From assembly GCF_910592395.1 (NCBI RefSeq), contig NC_088323.1:13999501-14063500 (forward strand): a DNA stretch of 64,000 nucleotides, read 5' to 3'. The position numbers and the translations under genes are program-made. This document shows, piece by piece, positions 1 through 13,225 of the stretch (the first letter of the stretch is position 1; the number at the start of each line of letters is the position of its first letter). The DNA is from Lineus longissimus. Lineage: Eukaryota > Nemertea > Pilidiophora > Heteronemertea > Lineidae. The notes under the pieces were generated by a model that saw only the letters and a program-made list of their open reading frames with translations, was not told the origin of the DNA and searched no databases.

Positions 1-600
1 CTCGCATTTTAGTCTGGTGGTCCGCCATCTTGGATTCAGTAAGTGAACCAATTGGTGCAGTCCCTGTTGACAACATTATAGCAATCATTTCTCACAGTGA
101 GCCATTATCGCCGAAGGGCTTGTTATTGGTTATAGCCATGAGGGGCAGGGTTCTAAAATGCTAATCAACAGAAAAAAGCTGTCGTCTTAGCGTGGTCTGA
201 GCCAATCAGCACAGTATCTATGCACATGTTGGCACATAATGATGCCTTCTTTCAGATGCAAGCGGTCTGATGACTTGAAATTAAAATAGTTCTGAGAAAT
301 CTTCAAATGAACAGTGGCTTGATAGATGCGGTCAAACATGCTGAGAGACACATGTTGGGTGCCATGTTCTGTGAGGCTTAGAGTTCAAGACAGTTGATGT
401 ATGATATCCATGGGTACATGATGTCCTAACGTATCAAAAAATAGTAATCTTAAACTGAAATATACCACACATGATGTAAAATTAGTACTTTGCTGGTGCT
501 CATTTTGCAAATCAGTGTTAAAAATCCAGGACATGACCTACTTCCTTGATGCACATTCTGTATACCCTGCACTAGTATGCATGCGTCAGTTAGGCGTTGG
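1..600. other. no gene seen
   Basis: I see no coding exon, RNA gene or repeat boundary here. It is the left host flank of the inverted-repeat element that starts at 610; its last bases belong with the 9-bp duplication at 601-609. Confidence 0.5.
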
Positions 601-609
601 TGTAGTGGT

Positions 610-1402
610 GGCTTACTGGACTTTGCGCAACGAAACGAAACGAGCGAAATGGGGGAGCGACCATTATGTTTTTACCCCGGTACTCTAGCCTGAACATTTG
701 TTCGGACCTCGATCGAAGAAGGTACGACAAACAATTAATTAATCAAACCCTTATGAGGTTCATTCATTTGAAGTAGAGAGGGTAACGTACATTGTGTACA
801 CAAATCAAACACACACGCAGTGCTTGCATGCATTGCAGAGAACGACTTTTGAGTGATGACCCACACCCACCCAGGCAGCTGAGACACATGTCTTGTTGGA
901 CATACCTACCGATTTTTACTAAATAAAAGCATAACTTCATCACACTTTTCGGGGTTGAAAATGTACTCACGTAAATTAACAAAATTATTGGAAGCTCAAA
1001 TGTCTGAATGTAATGTATGCGCGTAATGTATACTCTCAGCAAGCGAATAGTTGTGATCGTCGGTTTTTGATACGAATCGTTTCCTGTATAGCCGTTACAA
1101 GCCGTTGTCTGAATATGATGTGAACTTGTTTACCGTTCAATGCTGCTCCCTGTGACGCTGTACCCGCAAATGTTCAATGAAAAAAATGCTTGATGATGAC
1201 TTACACGGCTTGTTCGCATCGTAAACATAGTGGTATGACCCGCGTAAACTGTATTTGCGTTTAGCCTAATTTTACAACGATTACTCCCCATGTAACCACG
1301 ATCTAGGTTGGACAGGCTGTGTATTATGAATAGGAAAAGTCACCTAGGTACCGTTGCGTAGAATAGTTTTTTGGCGAAATATTGCGCAAAGTCCAGTAAG
1401 CC
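610..1402. mobile_element. non-autonomous MULE-like MITE, 793 bp, exact 9-bp target duplication
   Basis: The ends are inverted copies of about 21 bp (left begins ggcttactggactttgcg; the right end is its reverse complement). They are flanked by exact 9-bp direct repeats, tgtagtggt, at 601-609 and 1403-1411. Nine-base duplications are typical of Mutator-like transposons. No transposase can be read inside, so it would need one in trans. The TIR sequence differs from that of the autonomous MULE at 9002-17722, so it belongs to another family. The boundary call is strong because TIRs and duplication coincide to the base; the superfamily assignment is inference. Confidence 0.8.
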
Positions 1403-1486
1403 TGTAGTGGTTGCTATGGCTAGGGCATTTTCACAATTTGTTAAGTTAGTTCATTGTAGAGTTTTAAGTAACTACTACAGCTGAAA

Positions 1487-1995
1487 GGGTGGATGTCGTC
1501 CTGGGTGCCGACAAATGGTACCCAGGTTCGAGATCGACTGGACAATAAGCACCCTGGGTGCCATTACACTAGATAAACAGCACCCAGCTTCTTTTTGCCT
1601 GGCTTACGGATCTTAGGGACGAGGACGTTTCTTACAATCTCGTTCTATCTCTCGCCATGGTGCTTGCGGCATTGGCAGTGCGCGAAATAAAAAGAACAGA
1701 TAAACAGAAAAAACGTGTTTAGAGACGAATACCCCGTTTGAATAAGAAGGAATTGATGAAAGAAAGGTTTTTAGAGCGCGGTTGGAAACAGGGACGGTCG
1801 CCTTCTTGCAAAATGATGGTTATCGTGACACGTGACCTCCGTGAGCGTGGGGCCAACCTCGGTTGTAGGTATAGAAAAAGTGTAGAAGAAGAAGCTGGGT
1901 GCTGTTTGTCTAGTGTAATGACACCCAGGGTGCTTATTGTCCAGTCGATCTCGAACCTGTGTACCATTTGTCGGCACCCAGGACGACGTCCACCC
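1487..1995. mobile_element. inverted-repeat element with ~110-bp arms, 509 bp
   Basis: Positions 1487-1600 and 1885-1995 are near-identical inverted copies (both start gggtgga, share a gacaaatggtac block and end near gcacccagcttctt), with only scattered mismatches. About 285 bp of unique sequence lies between. No transposase is present and I could not find a convincing target duplication. Overlapping open frames in the arms are by-products of the inverted repeat. Probably a foldback or MITE-type non-autonomous DNA transposon. Confidence 0.7.
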
Positions 1996-4900
1996 TGAGA
2001 CAAGACCACTAATGAATATTCATAGGTTGGAGGGTCGAGGCCTATCAATTAGACGAGTGCATGTTTTTAACTCTCAAGTACATATTTGGAGAGGTATTGA
2101 AAAAATATTTGCTGTGGCAAGTCTACAGATATAAAGAAATTATTTGATGAAAAAATTAATTTCGAATTTTGCTAATTCGGTAATAGGGGGCGTGTTTTGA
2201 GTTTTTTCTGCCAGTTGGCTGAAAAGAGTGGAAATATCAAAGTCTGTCTAATTTGTCGATTATCAAAAAATTTCCGTGGTCAACTACCAGTTTATTTTTC
2301 ACCATTTACTTGCCTGACTGTCCGGAATAACATAAACTAAATTTCAGATTCACAACCCAACGCAGTATTTGATGCGTCGCGGGCTTAAAAAATCAATTGT
2401 GGTCTTGCCTCCCCTTTCAGCGCTAGTAGCTAGTTAGTTGTTCGAGACAACATGCTTGGGGTTGTTTCTTTTGGATTGCCATCCAGTCAATCACGGATGC
2501 CTCTCTATCCGGGAAATAGTTTATGGCTATATTGAGCGTGTCCTAATTAGAGTAACGCATGTCCTCTATGGGCCACCAGACCTGCATGCAGCGGATATGA
2601 CACTCAGGATACCAAACCGACGCCATCAGATCAGGCGGAAACTGATATCAATTACATCTTCCTGGTCTGGATCGTAGACTGAGTATGGGACTATCACATC
2701 TTGTTTTTCATATTTGATTTATGGTGTTGGGACACTAAAACAAGACTGTCATTACAGTCACAGCTTTAACATAGGAACCGCGTAGTTAAAACAATTGTTG
2801 ATTGTCCCAGGGAAACAGTCACATCCATCCATGGCCTGTTGAGTAAATACATACATGTGACAGTCACAACATGACGCATGCGGAAATTTGTCCTGCTATA
2901 CAGTCACAAACTGGGGAGAATATTAAAAGGACAGAGCATATATGTTGGGATGGCCATGGATCAGCAGTTACGCTGTTTCTTGCCGTCCTTGCTGAGTTGT
3001 GACACGGACACTGGTATAGTACAGTTAAAGCGTAAGACAGGTTGAATGAATGCTGGAGATTATTGCTGATAGTTTCTGCGACACGGTCATATATACCTCT
3101 AGCTTTGTTGTCTTTTGAGCTGATGTGCTGATATGACTGACAGGAGACAGTCACAGCATAGAGTATGACCAATATTAGTGTACCCCAGAATAATTCGTTA
3201 GCACATTACTTTCCTGCTGCAAGGCGAGGCAGTCGTCAGGATCCCGGATTAGTTTACAAATCATTGACGTTCAACATGCTGTTAATGTAGGTAAATACTA
3301 GTATCTTGTCATGTTCATGTAAATTGTATCTAAAGGACTTCCAAGACATGAACAATGGGTTCTGTCATATTTACTCACCAGGCTGGGTAGAAAACATCTG
3401 GTATTTATAACAAAAGTAACTGTTGACATAATATTATGATGTCAGTTGCGATGTAAAAACCAATGTCGCTGTTATTGATACCATTCTGATAAGTCTTAAC
3501 AACAATTCTAGACCTTATTCAACTATAACATATTGACATCAATAAAATGATGTCATGATAGGCGGGCTCTGTCAAATTAGTCAGAATGAATTTGTGGTTG
3601 ATTAGACTATACCATGTTGAGAACTCACAGTGTTCAATATCTATTTAGTTTTTCATGAGGGGGGGGGGGGCGACACCCAACCGTGGCCGTGTTGAAAGGA
3701 GTGACTTAGCTTTATGCATTTCAAATATAATGAAAAGGCAGTATCTTAAAGTCTAGCTGAATATAACTATGTACATTATTGTTCTTTTTTGAGTGGTTTT
3801 GCAGTTGTCTGAACTTGGCCGACGAGTAACAGTTTTCAACAATTTATGTTACAAAACCAAAACGGTACTTCGCTCTAGTAGAAACGAGTAATTGTGAAGG
3901 TCGCGTTCAAAAATGTGACATCAAATCCGGTAGTAGCTTAAATTAAATGAAAGTGTATTGAATATCAACACGGTTAGTTTTAGGAAAATTATCGATAAGG
4001 ATGATCGACTTTCATACTCGGCCATAAAGCGTTCAAACTCAACAAGAACAAATATCTCAAAAACTACTGTTCCTATCGAAAAATGGTAAAAAACGTTGTC
4101 AGCCATCAATAATTGCAACGATGTGTGATTGTTTTTCAACCCACAACCCTAAATGCAAAGCTAGCTTAACGTTTCGAATATTCAAGATCATTCACATTAT
4201 CAAAGTCACCTTTTCGTCGTTTCGATCCAACTCTTCAGCTGGGACCTGCTCATGACATGCACACAGTCTACTACTTTTGTGTTAGCCACTCATGCATTAT
4301 TGTCAAACTTGAATTGACTGCCTCTGGCAGAGAGAACTTTTCTATCAGAAAGAAGAATTGGCGGTCCTTGGGAAGCAGCCGACAAGTTTGTTGTGCTGCC
4401 CTAAAATCACCGTTGGTTCATGCATGAAGCTATGCTATAAACCTGGTCTTATAGTACAGTGAAAAAAAACCCCTTAGGCTGCTTCTTTCAAAACGTCTCT
4501 GATAGATGATTGTCTGACTCACATACTTGAGCATTGTTCGATTAACTAGCCTCGGGCTTTTGCCCGAACAGACTGACCATGTTGCATCACTATTAAGTAA
4601 ACATTCAAAATAAATTAGGTGCAATTATCCACCTTTGGTTATGTTGGTGTAAGACCCATGGAATGGTCTGATAATGTTGCGTTTTAGTAGAGAAATGCAG
4701 ATGATATTTTGGGTATATTGCAGCACATTTTCATAGAGCCCCATGTTTCAAGATAATTTCAGGAAGATTTGTTCATGAAATATTTCGTATGGAGTGTAGT
4801 GCTGCTGTAAGAATTGCAACTTTCTGTTATGATATTTCTTAGAAATTCGAAGACCATGCAAACAAGTACATGTAGTCAATTAGTTCTAACTTGGTGTACG

Positions 4901-6705
4901 GGCCTAAAGAACAGATTATTAAAAATCGCGATTTTCACGTGATTTTTACTTTGTCAGATTGTTGCCATTATTATTGAATAGACCTATATATTAAATATTC
5001 TTTCGTCATCTTTTGATGCCGGCCAACTGGCAAAGTTAAAATGTAACGAACAACATCATTTCAATATGTTTTTGATCTCATATTCGCCTAAGTGGACAAA
5101 CGTTTTGAACGAATGAGTGTCAGAAAAAGGTCTTTGAAGAAAAGGGCAAGTTATCAAAATAGCGCAAGGAAATGTTTTTTTTTGGAATAATCATATTTTC
5201 ATGATATTTCTAAACTGACCTTTTTATTTGGACAGTTTATTGATCGTTTAAAATTACTGCACACGCAATTGTTAACGCTTCCATGCCAACGTTATGTCGC
5301 TTATTCATGTACTTATGATTTATATATTTTATATGACTGAAGATATAAGACAAGTAGAAAGCTGACATGGAGTTTCGTGCCAACCATCTATTAGATTCAA
5401 ATATAAACCAGAAAATGTCCAAGCCACCACAAAAACATTTCGTGCTCTAAACTTTCCAACGTTAAATACGGGAAGTGTCCTGAAGACTTTAGGTTGGAAT
5501 ATTTTTTGGGCTTCAAAGTTTTTGACTATATCTAAACCGAACATGTTTTCTCTTATCAACGAAGTTTAGTGCAGCAAACTGCAGAATTGCAAATTCCTAT
5601 AGAGCCCATGGAATGTTTTTCTTAGCGTTTTGTTGGATTGTTAAGCATTCACTTGGTTTTGAAAAGGGCCATCAAAGTCACACTATGAGAAAGATTTACA
5701 ACATATTTGTCAAAGTAACTGGGGAGTAATTAGGGACACCATTCCAAAGAAGGGATGTGGGCCGTTTATTGAGAATATTCGAATGGTTCTTTCGTATTTC
5801 TCTGACTGGGGCAACATGGCCGATACAAAAATGTCCAAAACTGAAAATCATGACTTTGAAACGAAAAAAAGTCCCAACTTTAAGTCTTAACGGCACTTCT
5901 CTTTTGCTTATCTTAAAGTGAAAATTTCAGAACTTGATGGAGTTTTTGTCGGACTGAACCTTTTTCTGGTTTTTGTTTGAACCGGATGGATGGTTTCACA
6001 CAAATTCATGTATTCATTCTACTTGCTTCATTCGCAATACTCGGTCCTCAGTGATATTGGGTTAAAAAGGCAAAGTACCCTGCGTATCGAGGCTTTAATC
6101 CTTAAAATGCCAATTTTATACAGAAATCAAACTTTGGGCACGACTCACTGGAGGGGCAATGTATCAAACTGGCAGCATGCCCTTTGGAAGTGCCCCACAT
6201 ATGAGCGATTGAAATCGGCTGCAACGATTATTGCTCGTTGGTTGCATCGACTTGCCTCCATCACCTCCGGTCATACAACAGAAGAAATACGAGTAATCTT
6301 CATCTACGAGTATAAAAATAAACAGTAATCACAACATATAGTATTGTTGTAAAAAGAATTAGTATGTCATGAAACTAGTCCATTGATATCACTGTATTAT
6401 AATCTTAAACTTTAACATGTTTAATGTGCTTCTTAATGAGCTAGTGGCAGGAGAGTTTATGAACGGGGCGGTTGCATGGGGGGGGGGGGGGTAGCTTTAG
6501 ATTTACACCACGATAAGGCCAACTCAACAAAGGGCAGACATATGGCAGAGGACTCAATGCTTTCTGAACAGGTGACGGACAAATGCAGGAGATTTCTGAA
6601 AACTCAGCAAAGCATTTTAGACCAGTGACCTCTTATGCACGCCCAATTAAACAGAAAGTGAGTATAGCATTTGGAGACGGAGGTAATTCCCTCATCACAC
6701 CAAGT
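1996..6705. other. no gene seen
   Basis: No exon chain, family motif or RNA gene is supportable. The string acagtcac recurs several times between about 2750 and 3160. There is a G run at about 3660-3671 and another at about 6479-6491. A few short frames (for example 5990-6328) lack recognisable domains or splice context. Confidence 0.45.
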
Positions 6706-7139
6706 CATATGAACGGTAGTTGATAAAACTTGGAATCAGTGAAACCCTGTAACCTGTGTTAAACCATGGAATAGTCAGTACTAAACCGTGGAATCACTGT
6801 GCAAGTACCGCGTGAAATCGGGTGCGTTCCTTCCACAATTTTTACCCTTCCAACTGCCAATCTCGTCCCAGCTGACTTTATTGATAGCAATTTGCCAGTA
6901 GTTCCAGAAACCACCTTTTAGTGGAGGATGACGTCATCATGGAATGCATTTGAAATGGGTTGTTGTCGTTAAAAAATAAACTTATATTCATGACGGGCCG
7001 CAATTGCAAATATCTAATGATTTCTTTTCAATGAAAGCAAAAGAAAGGTTTTGTGATTGATTTGTATTCCATATACTAAAATAAAACGTTTTTATTAGAA
7101 GAATCATTTTGTATACTAGCATATACCCATGGAGCGGGC

Positions 7140-8992
7140 AAAGTTGAAATGTAATATACATTTAGTTAAATGGGCACGATGATTGAGCTACATTAAATTT
7201 CTAACGTTACTGAAGTTTTATTAAAGGTTAAACACGAAATTAACTGCATTTAGGGACTTATTGCTGCTATCTACATGCAACCCCCAATAGATTGATTGGA
7301 GTACGCTATTTTGCACAATGCATTGAGACCAGTGACAGCAGGTCCTGTTCCAAATAAGGCCCTTACATATTAGGCATATCACCTACCCACTCCCGTACCC
7401 AATGCCACTGTCGGACCAAAGCCAGGCACATGGAGAGATGCGGAGCGCAATTCAAACTGACAACATCAGTCAGTAAAGAATAAAACAAAGAGCAAGCGCT
7501 GGCCACTGTACATATTTTGTCCATCCTGGCATAACTGTTTATTGATACCCTAACTGCATGTTCCGGTAGGCCACTCTGCAGAATTTGCCTTATCACTCAG
7601 GTCAGTGTTTCTCGAATAGAACTAAAATAGAACAGGCTAATCATTAATCTCCCTGCTAATACCCTGCACCATGGACCAGGTTGTATAGCACTACATGCGT
7701 GCTGGAAGCTAATACTGATGTGGCAGGGAGAATATGCGTGAAGTTTGTGTATGCTTTTGAGAATGAGCGGAGCTCTCCAGTCGACGTGCTCTCTGAAAAG
7801 TTGTTATTTATTCTAAAACCACGAAGATATTCGACGTATGACACCCTCAGTGACACTCTTACGTATGATCCAGACCTACGAAGCCAAAGGTTGCAAGAAT
7901 TCGACGCATTTCCAAGGCCCAATTTTGAAACAAAAATTACCTCCTAAATAGCGGCCACAACGCGCATTATAGTATCTACTATTATAATTGACGAATTGCA
8001 CTTAGCGTTGAACGCCCTAATAAGCCTGGTTTTACCTCTACTGTCATCCATTATCAACTGACATGATGTAGTTTTACACAAGTGAGGTTAAGAGGTATGT
8101 TTGAGTACTTTGAATAACGTCATTGCGACAATATCATGCATTTTGTAGTCCAGTTTTCATGATTACGGTAGGCATTTTTTCCTGCACCTTGGAGGCATAG
8201 TCACGTGACATCACTATTGACGAGTTGCACTTAGCGTTGAACGCCTTAATAAGCCTGGTTTTACCTCTACTGACATCCATTATCAACTGACAATATGTAG
8301 TTTTACACAAGCAGTGTACAACCTGGGTCAAAACTTATACAAAATAGGCCAAAGTCAGCCTCGTTCTGGATTGACCTAGTTTGTGTACTATCTAGTGCAT
8401 TCCAGTTTCAATGCACTATGATCTCAGATAGTGCTTTGATAGCTGGGGTCATTATTTGAAATGACTCTGACACAGCCCAAATCTTTTTTTACCTCAATAA
8501 ACATGCTTAATATTGTTAGAAACATACCACACTACAATCCTAATGCAACATGTATTCCATTTAAGCACTTTTGAGAGCATAAAATGCATTTCATTGTGAG
8601 TACTGTCCAACACACACCCCACCCCCAACTTCTAATTGGGATAGAAAAAGTTTCTATGTCTAAAACAAGAGACCATTGATGGGAGACCTTTGATTGACAT
8701 CTTGGCTGTGGAATTCAACCACTTTTCTCAATGAATATGCACGCCCCTTGATGTATGAGGCTTATGAATGGCTGGAGTCCACCCAGCACAGCCCCCTCCC
8801 CCTCAACTAAACTGTCAATAACATTCTTGGTGGTCAACTTGTGTATGGTATCATGATACAGCCTGGTACAGGGACCTTTCTGCTTGATTAATTACACACA
8901 TTTGGGTTAATTTGTTTATACACTTGTCTGCTATAATCTCTCAAACTCAGCAGGCTGCTTGTTTGCAAGGCGGCATATTCCTTTGATCTTGT
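7140..8992. other. body of the Helitron-like element; tandem and dispersed repeats
   Basis: About 7980-8088 and 8213-8312 are two direct copies of a roughly 100-bp unit. The segment at about 8086-8211 recurs in the same orientation at about 33253-33378. An 88-codon frame at 7681-7947 has coding-like composition but no recognisable domain and no clear splice sites. No gene is called. Confidence 0.4.
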
Positions 8993-9001
8993 AATAGGGA
9001 T

Positions 9002-9058
9002 GGTAGTTGATAAAGCTTGGAATCAGTGAAACCTTGGAACCAGTGATAAACCTTGGAA
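9002..9058 (+). repeat. left terminal inverted repeat of the autonomous MULE
   Basis: This 57-bp sequence starts ggtagttgataaagcttgg and is the exact reverse complement of 17666-17722. It is preceded by the 9-bp duplication aatagggat. A diverged copy ends the outer MULE at 6715. Confidence 0.9.
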
Positions 9059-10761
9059 TATTCAATGTAAACCATGGAATCACTGTGCAAATAGCGCGGG
9101 AAATCGGGTGCGTTCCTTCCACGATTTATACCCTCCCAACTGACAGTCTCGTCCCAGCTGACTTTATTGATAGCAATTTGCCAGTTAGTTCAGAAGCCAA
9201 CATTTTTAATGTGGAGGATGACGTCATCAATTGGCAATGCGCTGTGGTCGTTAAAATATTTTATTTCTCTTCAATGGAAGCAAAAATTAGTTTTTATGAT
9301 TGTTTTGTATTCCATAGACGATAAAGTATTATGCCCGGTACTAGATGCACGAGATCATAGGACAAACACACACGTGAATAAAAAAAACCGCTTAGCACTG
9401 GTGACGTCACAAAGATCTCTGCATCCCTCGATGCGTACTGGAAGATGTAAGAAATCGCTCACGGCGAAGGACATTTTCATCCGTGAACTTCGGTAATAAA
9501 CATACATGACTAGGCTTCTTTTATTCATCGTTTGTTATAAAATATCAGTCAATCATAGACAATTAGGCCTAGACATAGTCGTCAACCTTATCCATGCATA
9601 ATGCATGACAGGCCCCCAACTTCCCAAGCAACTCGTCTGATCGAAAAGCAAGACATGGCCATGGCCATGGGCGGCGCATGCCATGGCACTTGGCAGCATG
9701 GCTGATGATGCACCTCATGACCTGTACGCTGTCTGTACGCTGTCTGTACGCACGGATCGGATGCGATAACCTGAATTACATTGCATGGATGGTATTGTAA
9801 GAAATTGGTGGTTTACTATGTATGTTGGGTGCCGTGCTACGAAATCATAGTAGGCCTAGGGGTAGGCCGGCCTAGGGGTAGGCCTAGAGTCAATATAGCA
9901 CCTGCCACCTCCCCCCCCCCCCCCCCCGTCACATGAGATTGAAAGAATACGTTTTAATGGGGTACCGGCACAACTTCATTGACCACTACGCGGCGCTGGT
10001 GGTAACTAGGGTACGGCGACGATGGAGCTTGAAGTACGTGTAAAAGACCAGACGATTTCTTGCCGATTTGACATTGAAATTGATTTTCACAGTGCCATAT
10101 AGTCATACAAACACGGCGTTGGCATCTTGGACAATTCGAAAAGGTGCGAAACGCAGGAAAATTTTACGTCTTTATCGCTGTTTACATTGAAGCGAGTCGC
10201 TTATATCACTTGAAAAAAAACCCATTTACCCTAGTTACGACCAGCGCCGCCTAGCGGGAGGCCGATACCCCATTATGGTGTTTTCTTGTATGGGGTCATC
10301 ATCATTTCTCATACTCATGGTCACAAATGGCCATGTGAACAACATCAACATACTGTGGAGACGCTATTAAGCCGGTTGAAGGGCGCCTGTACAAAAGGCC
10401 TATTTCAGACAGGCTTAATAGACTTTACACAGTGACAGTGTTATAGCCCGGGTGTTACAGGCCCTCAATCAAAAGTTTTTCATCAAAGACACTCATCCGT
10501 CCTTCCTGGTTTGCTGCCCGTTGCATGCATGTAGCACTACTAGCAGTGCAGACTGTGCATGGAGCGACACTAGGTGGCGACTCCTACATTTTCTGAAGGG
10601 CATTAGGCCTACCCCTGATCAGGTTGTGCTATTGTCTCTCATAACAATGCAGTCCCCTTGATTCTCATTGAATAGTTGAAAAAAACGGCCCTTTATAATA
10701 TTTGATAAAGCACAATTTTCTACAGTTGACATTCTACATGTTCTCTTTCTCAGGTTATATC
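9059..10761. other. MULE left subterminal region and presumed gene leader
   Basis: The first 250 bp match 6772-7000 in the outer MULE, and 9345-9500 matches about 34860-35040. Around 9718-9751 tandem ctgtacg units occur and a C run lies at about 9909-9927. The transposase promoter and 5' leader should lie here, but I see no definite TATA box. Confidence 0.4.
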
Positions 10762-11457
10762 ATGGAAGAAGAAATTTGGGACTTCTCTGGCTCCGATGCT
10801 GAGGTTTGTCTTGATGTCCTAAGAATAAAAACCACTTATGAGTTATTAGTATTGTATTCATGATTTTATGAGTATTGTGTCAATATTTGTATATCATGTT
10901 TATAATGTTATAATGGCTCTTTGAATATATATATAGTAATTATTGAAATTTAAAGCTGACATGCATGCGTAAAAAACCCTTGTGTTTAAGTAAGAAAACA
11001 GTAATAAATGCCTATCTAGCATGTTTTGAACGACCATCGGCCATTTTTAAAATGCCCTCCAGGTGTGATACCAGTAGACCACCACTAGGGCCAGTGGTAG
11101 GGCGCAATGGCGTATTCACTAAGAGACCGCTGGATGTGAAGCACCGATATAAGCATCAGTTTACATTATATTACTAATACTATGTACATGTATTATATTT
11201 CATTTTACCAGTATCTTAATTACACTTCCAAAAATACATGTTCACAGTTTTACTTTTATATTTCAATTAAGGATATCTCTATGCCAAGGTCACCTACACC
11301 ACCTCTTGATTTGGTTACCCTGACCAAACAATATGAGAAAAGGTATTTTAAGCTAATTAGTAATAGTGTAAATGTTCAAATGTTATTGTTAAGTTGATAT
11401 AATTAAGAGTTTAAATACTGTATCATTTTAAAGAGCTCAAGAGGCAGCTTCCACATG
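10762..11457 (+). CDS. OTU-MULE gene, N-terminal small exons 1-3
   Basis: Three short exons fit in phase ahead of the OTU exon. Exon 1, 10762-10803, starts at an ATG (MEEEIWDFSGSDAE) and ends at gag|gtttgt. Exon 2, 11272-11342, follows ttaag and ends at aaaag|gtattt; it is rich in Ser/Pro then basic. Exon 3, 11434-11457, is 24 nt. Exon 3 ends two bases into a codon that 12502 completes as Trp. The acidic N-terminus and Pro-rich linker have no recognised domain. The evidence is splice consensus plus phase only, so the 24-nt exon in particular needs transcript support. Confidence 0.5.
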
Positions 11458-12016
11458 GTATAGGCATATTATTGATGCAGTGATTATTACATGACTGTGT
11501 CCAACACTTTAAAAGGTTGATATACTAGTACATGAAGGGCCAAGTGCACGTCAGTTGTGTAATACTAACTAACAGCAAGCTGCCTCTGGTTTTTCAAAGT
11601 GTTGTTCAAACTGTCCTCTATTGAAAGCCTGTCCCAACATGAGAGCACAGTGCTTTTTGTTGCTTCCTGCTGCTTCCTACTGCTTTATCCGCACTATCGT
11701 GGCAGCTTGTTCCGAGTATAACTTGACTGTTTACGTGACTGCTGTTTGATCATCTACAATTGTAGGTAGTGTCAATTTGACTTATTGTTATACATCATGT
11801 ACTATTCATTGTTTCTGCACTATTACCAGAAACTTGAATAAATCGTTATTTCCATGATATTGTTATTGTTTTGTTAATCATTCCTACCCTGGTACTGGTT
11901 GATTCCACTATCATGGCAGCTTGTTAATTTGACTTGACTGTTCCCATGATTGCTGTTTGATCATGACTTTTCAAACCCTAACCCTCTTCTTGAGAAGTGC
12001 ATACAGAGGTATTGTC

Positions 12017-12137
12017 GGGGAGAACGGGATAAGTTGTGCCTTTGTATTTCATGCGAATAATATTTCTTTGGGTCACACACAAAGAACATGGTCGCCACAA
12101 ATATATTTTTAGTGGCACAACCTGTCCTGTCCTCCCC
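12017..12137. mobile_element. 121-bp MITE in an intron of the OTU-MULE gene
   Basis: The ends are imperfect 24-bp inverted repeats (ggggagaacgggataagttg at the left; the right is the complement of ggggaggacaggacaggttg). No coding content and no clear target duplication. It lies in intron 3 (11458-12501), away from both splice sites. Nearby, two diverged direct copies of a 60-bp unit occur at about 11692-11757 and 11911-11967. Confidence 0.65.
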
Positions 12138-12501
12138 TAACCATTGGCGCTAATTAAGCAACACAGGACTCTGAAAGCAGTTTTCAAGTTCCTTACTCCA
12201 GGGAGTTTTAACCCCTGTGTCCTGATTCGCTTCAATGATTAAATCGTCGGGTACATTTTGCATTTTGTAAGAACAGAGATATTAAGTATTAATTGGTAGT
12301 ATAAGGCGAGCAATACACTAGTGCTGCCATCTAGTGTTATCCTGGATAACTAAACGTCTTGCTGACGGGACCAAGATTGTGACGACGGTGACCTCGGACA
12401 GCCGCAGACCGCGTAAGATTACTTTTAGTATGTTTTTCTGCCAAAATCTCTTTTAATCCCATTGTAAGAATATCTCCTTTTCCCTTTACCTCGTACCGCA
12501 G

Positions 12502-13025
12502 GCCACTATCGGATAGTTTCAGGGTAATTCCTGTCTATGGAGATGGACTGTGCATTTTGAATGCATTTAGAGCATCGCTAAAGATCGAACGTAACGCGAA
12601 CGAGTTATTTTCGGAAGTTTCCGAAGAAATCCTTACAAAGTTAGATGTATACGCTCCGTATATGACAGAAGATTGCGACATAGTTGAAGAGTTAGAAAAG
12701 TACGGTCGTGGTCTATATAACAGTAATACGGGCGATATCATTCTCAATGGAATTGCGAATAAGTATTGCACGCGTATAATTGTGCATGACGTGGTGGATG
12801 GCAATGAAATCGCAATCGACCCTGGAGATGGTGAAAGTGTGTTGGAGGTACACATCAGGAGAAATGGCCAGCATTATGATGGCTTGATACTGAATGACCA
12901 AGGGTCCTCTGATAATCATAACGCAATAAGCAAAAGCCATGCGTCTGGCTCCTCCAGCATTGATCCAGTCATCATAGAGGACGAGAGTAGTGATGATGAC
13001 CGACTGGTCATGCCGGAAAAAACAG
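12502..13025 (+). CDS. OTU-MULE gene exon 4: OTU-family cysteine protease domain
   Basis: The exon follows ctcgtaccgcag and ends at aacag|gtaggt. It encodes residues 46-221 of the predicted protein. The OTU catalytic motif reads Gly-Asp60-Gly-Leu-Cys63, followed by the usual hydrophobic helix. The distal His motif, His170-Tyr-Asp-Gly-Leu-Ile, closes the fold about 110 residues later, as in OTU proteases. An acidic, Ser-rich linker follows. OTU domains remove ubiquitin-type modifiers or cleave polyproteins; here one might process or stabilise the transposase, which is inference. The family call rests on the Asp-Gly-x-Cys and His motifs plus spacing. Confidence 0.75.
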
Positions 13026-13225
13026 GTAGGTCTAGTATAAGTGGTTGGTATTGTCCCGAAGAATTACATTTGATTCACTTCACGACGTCTCTTCCTTTAA
13101 TCTTACAAGAAATTTGATCAACGGTCTTAGGCATACTCTTTTTTTCACTTCAAAGCCATAGTAAGAATATATTCCAAATAACCAATTTTTGTAGTTGTAC
13201 GTCAGTTGCGTAATCGTCCTTTCAG

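Noticed and set aside
764-1042. 92-codon minus-strand frame
   Set aside because: Lies inside the 610-1402 MITE, has no domain and no splice context.
1719-2134. Overlapping frames on both strands near 1.7-2.1 kb
   Set aside because: By-products of the long inverted repeat at 1487-1995.
5990-6328. 112-codon frame resembling an RT-like or hypothetical protein
   Set aside because: No motif, ordinary composition and no supporting exons.
7681-7947. Coding-like 88-codon frame in the Helitron-like element
   Set aside because: No recognisable family and no clear start or splice site; kept only as a note on the region.
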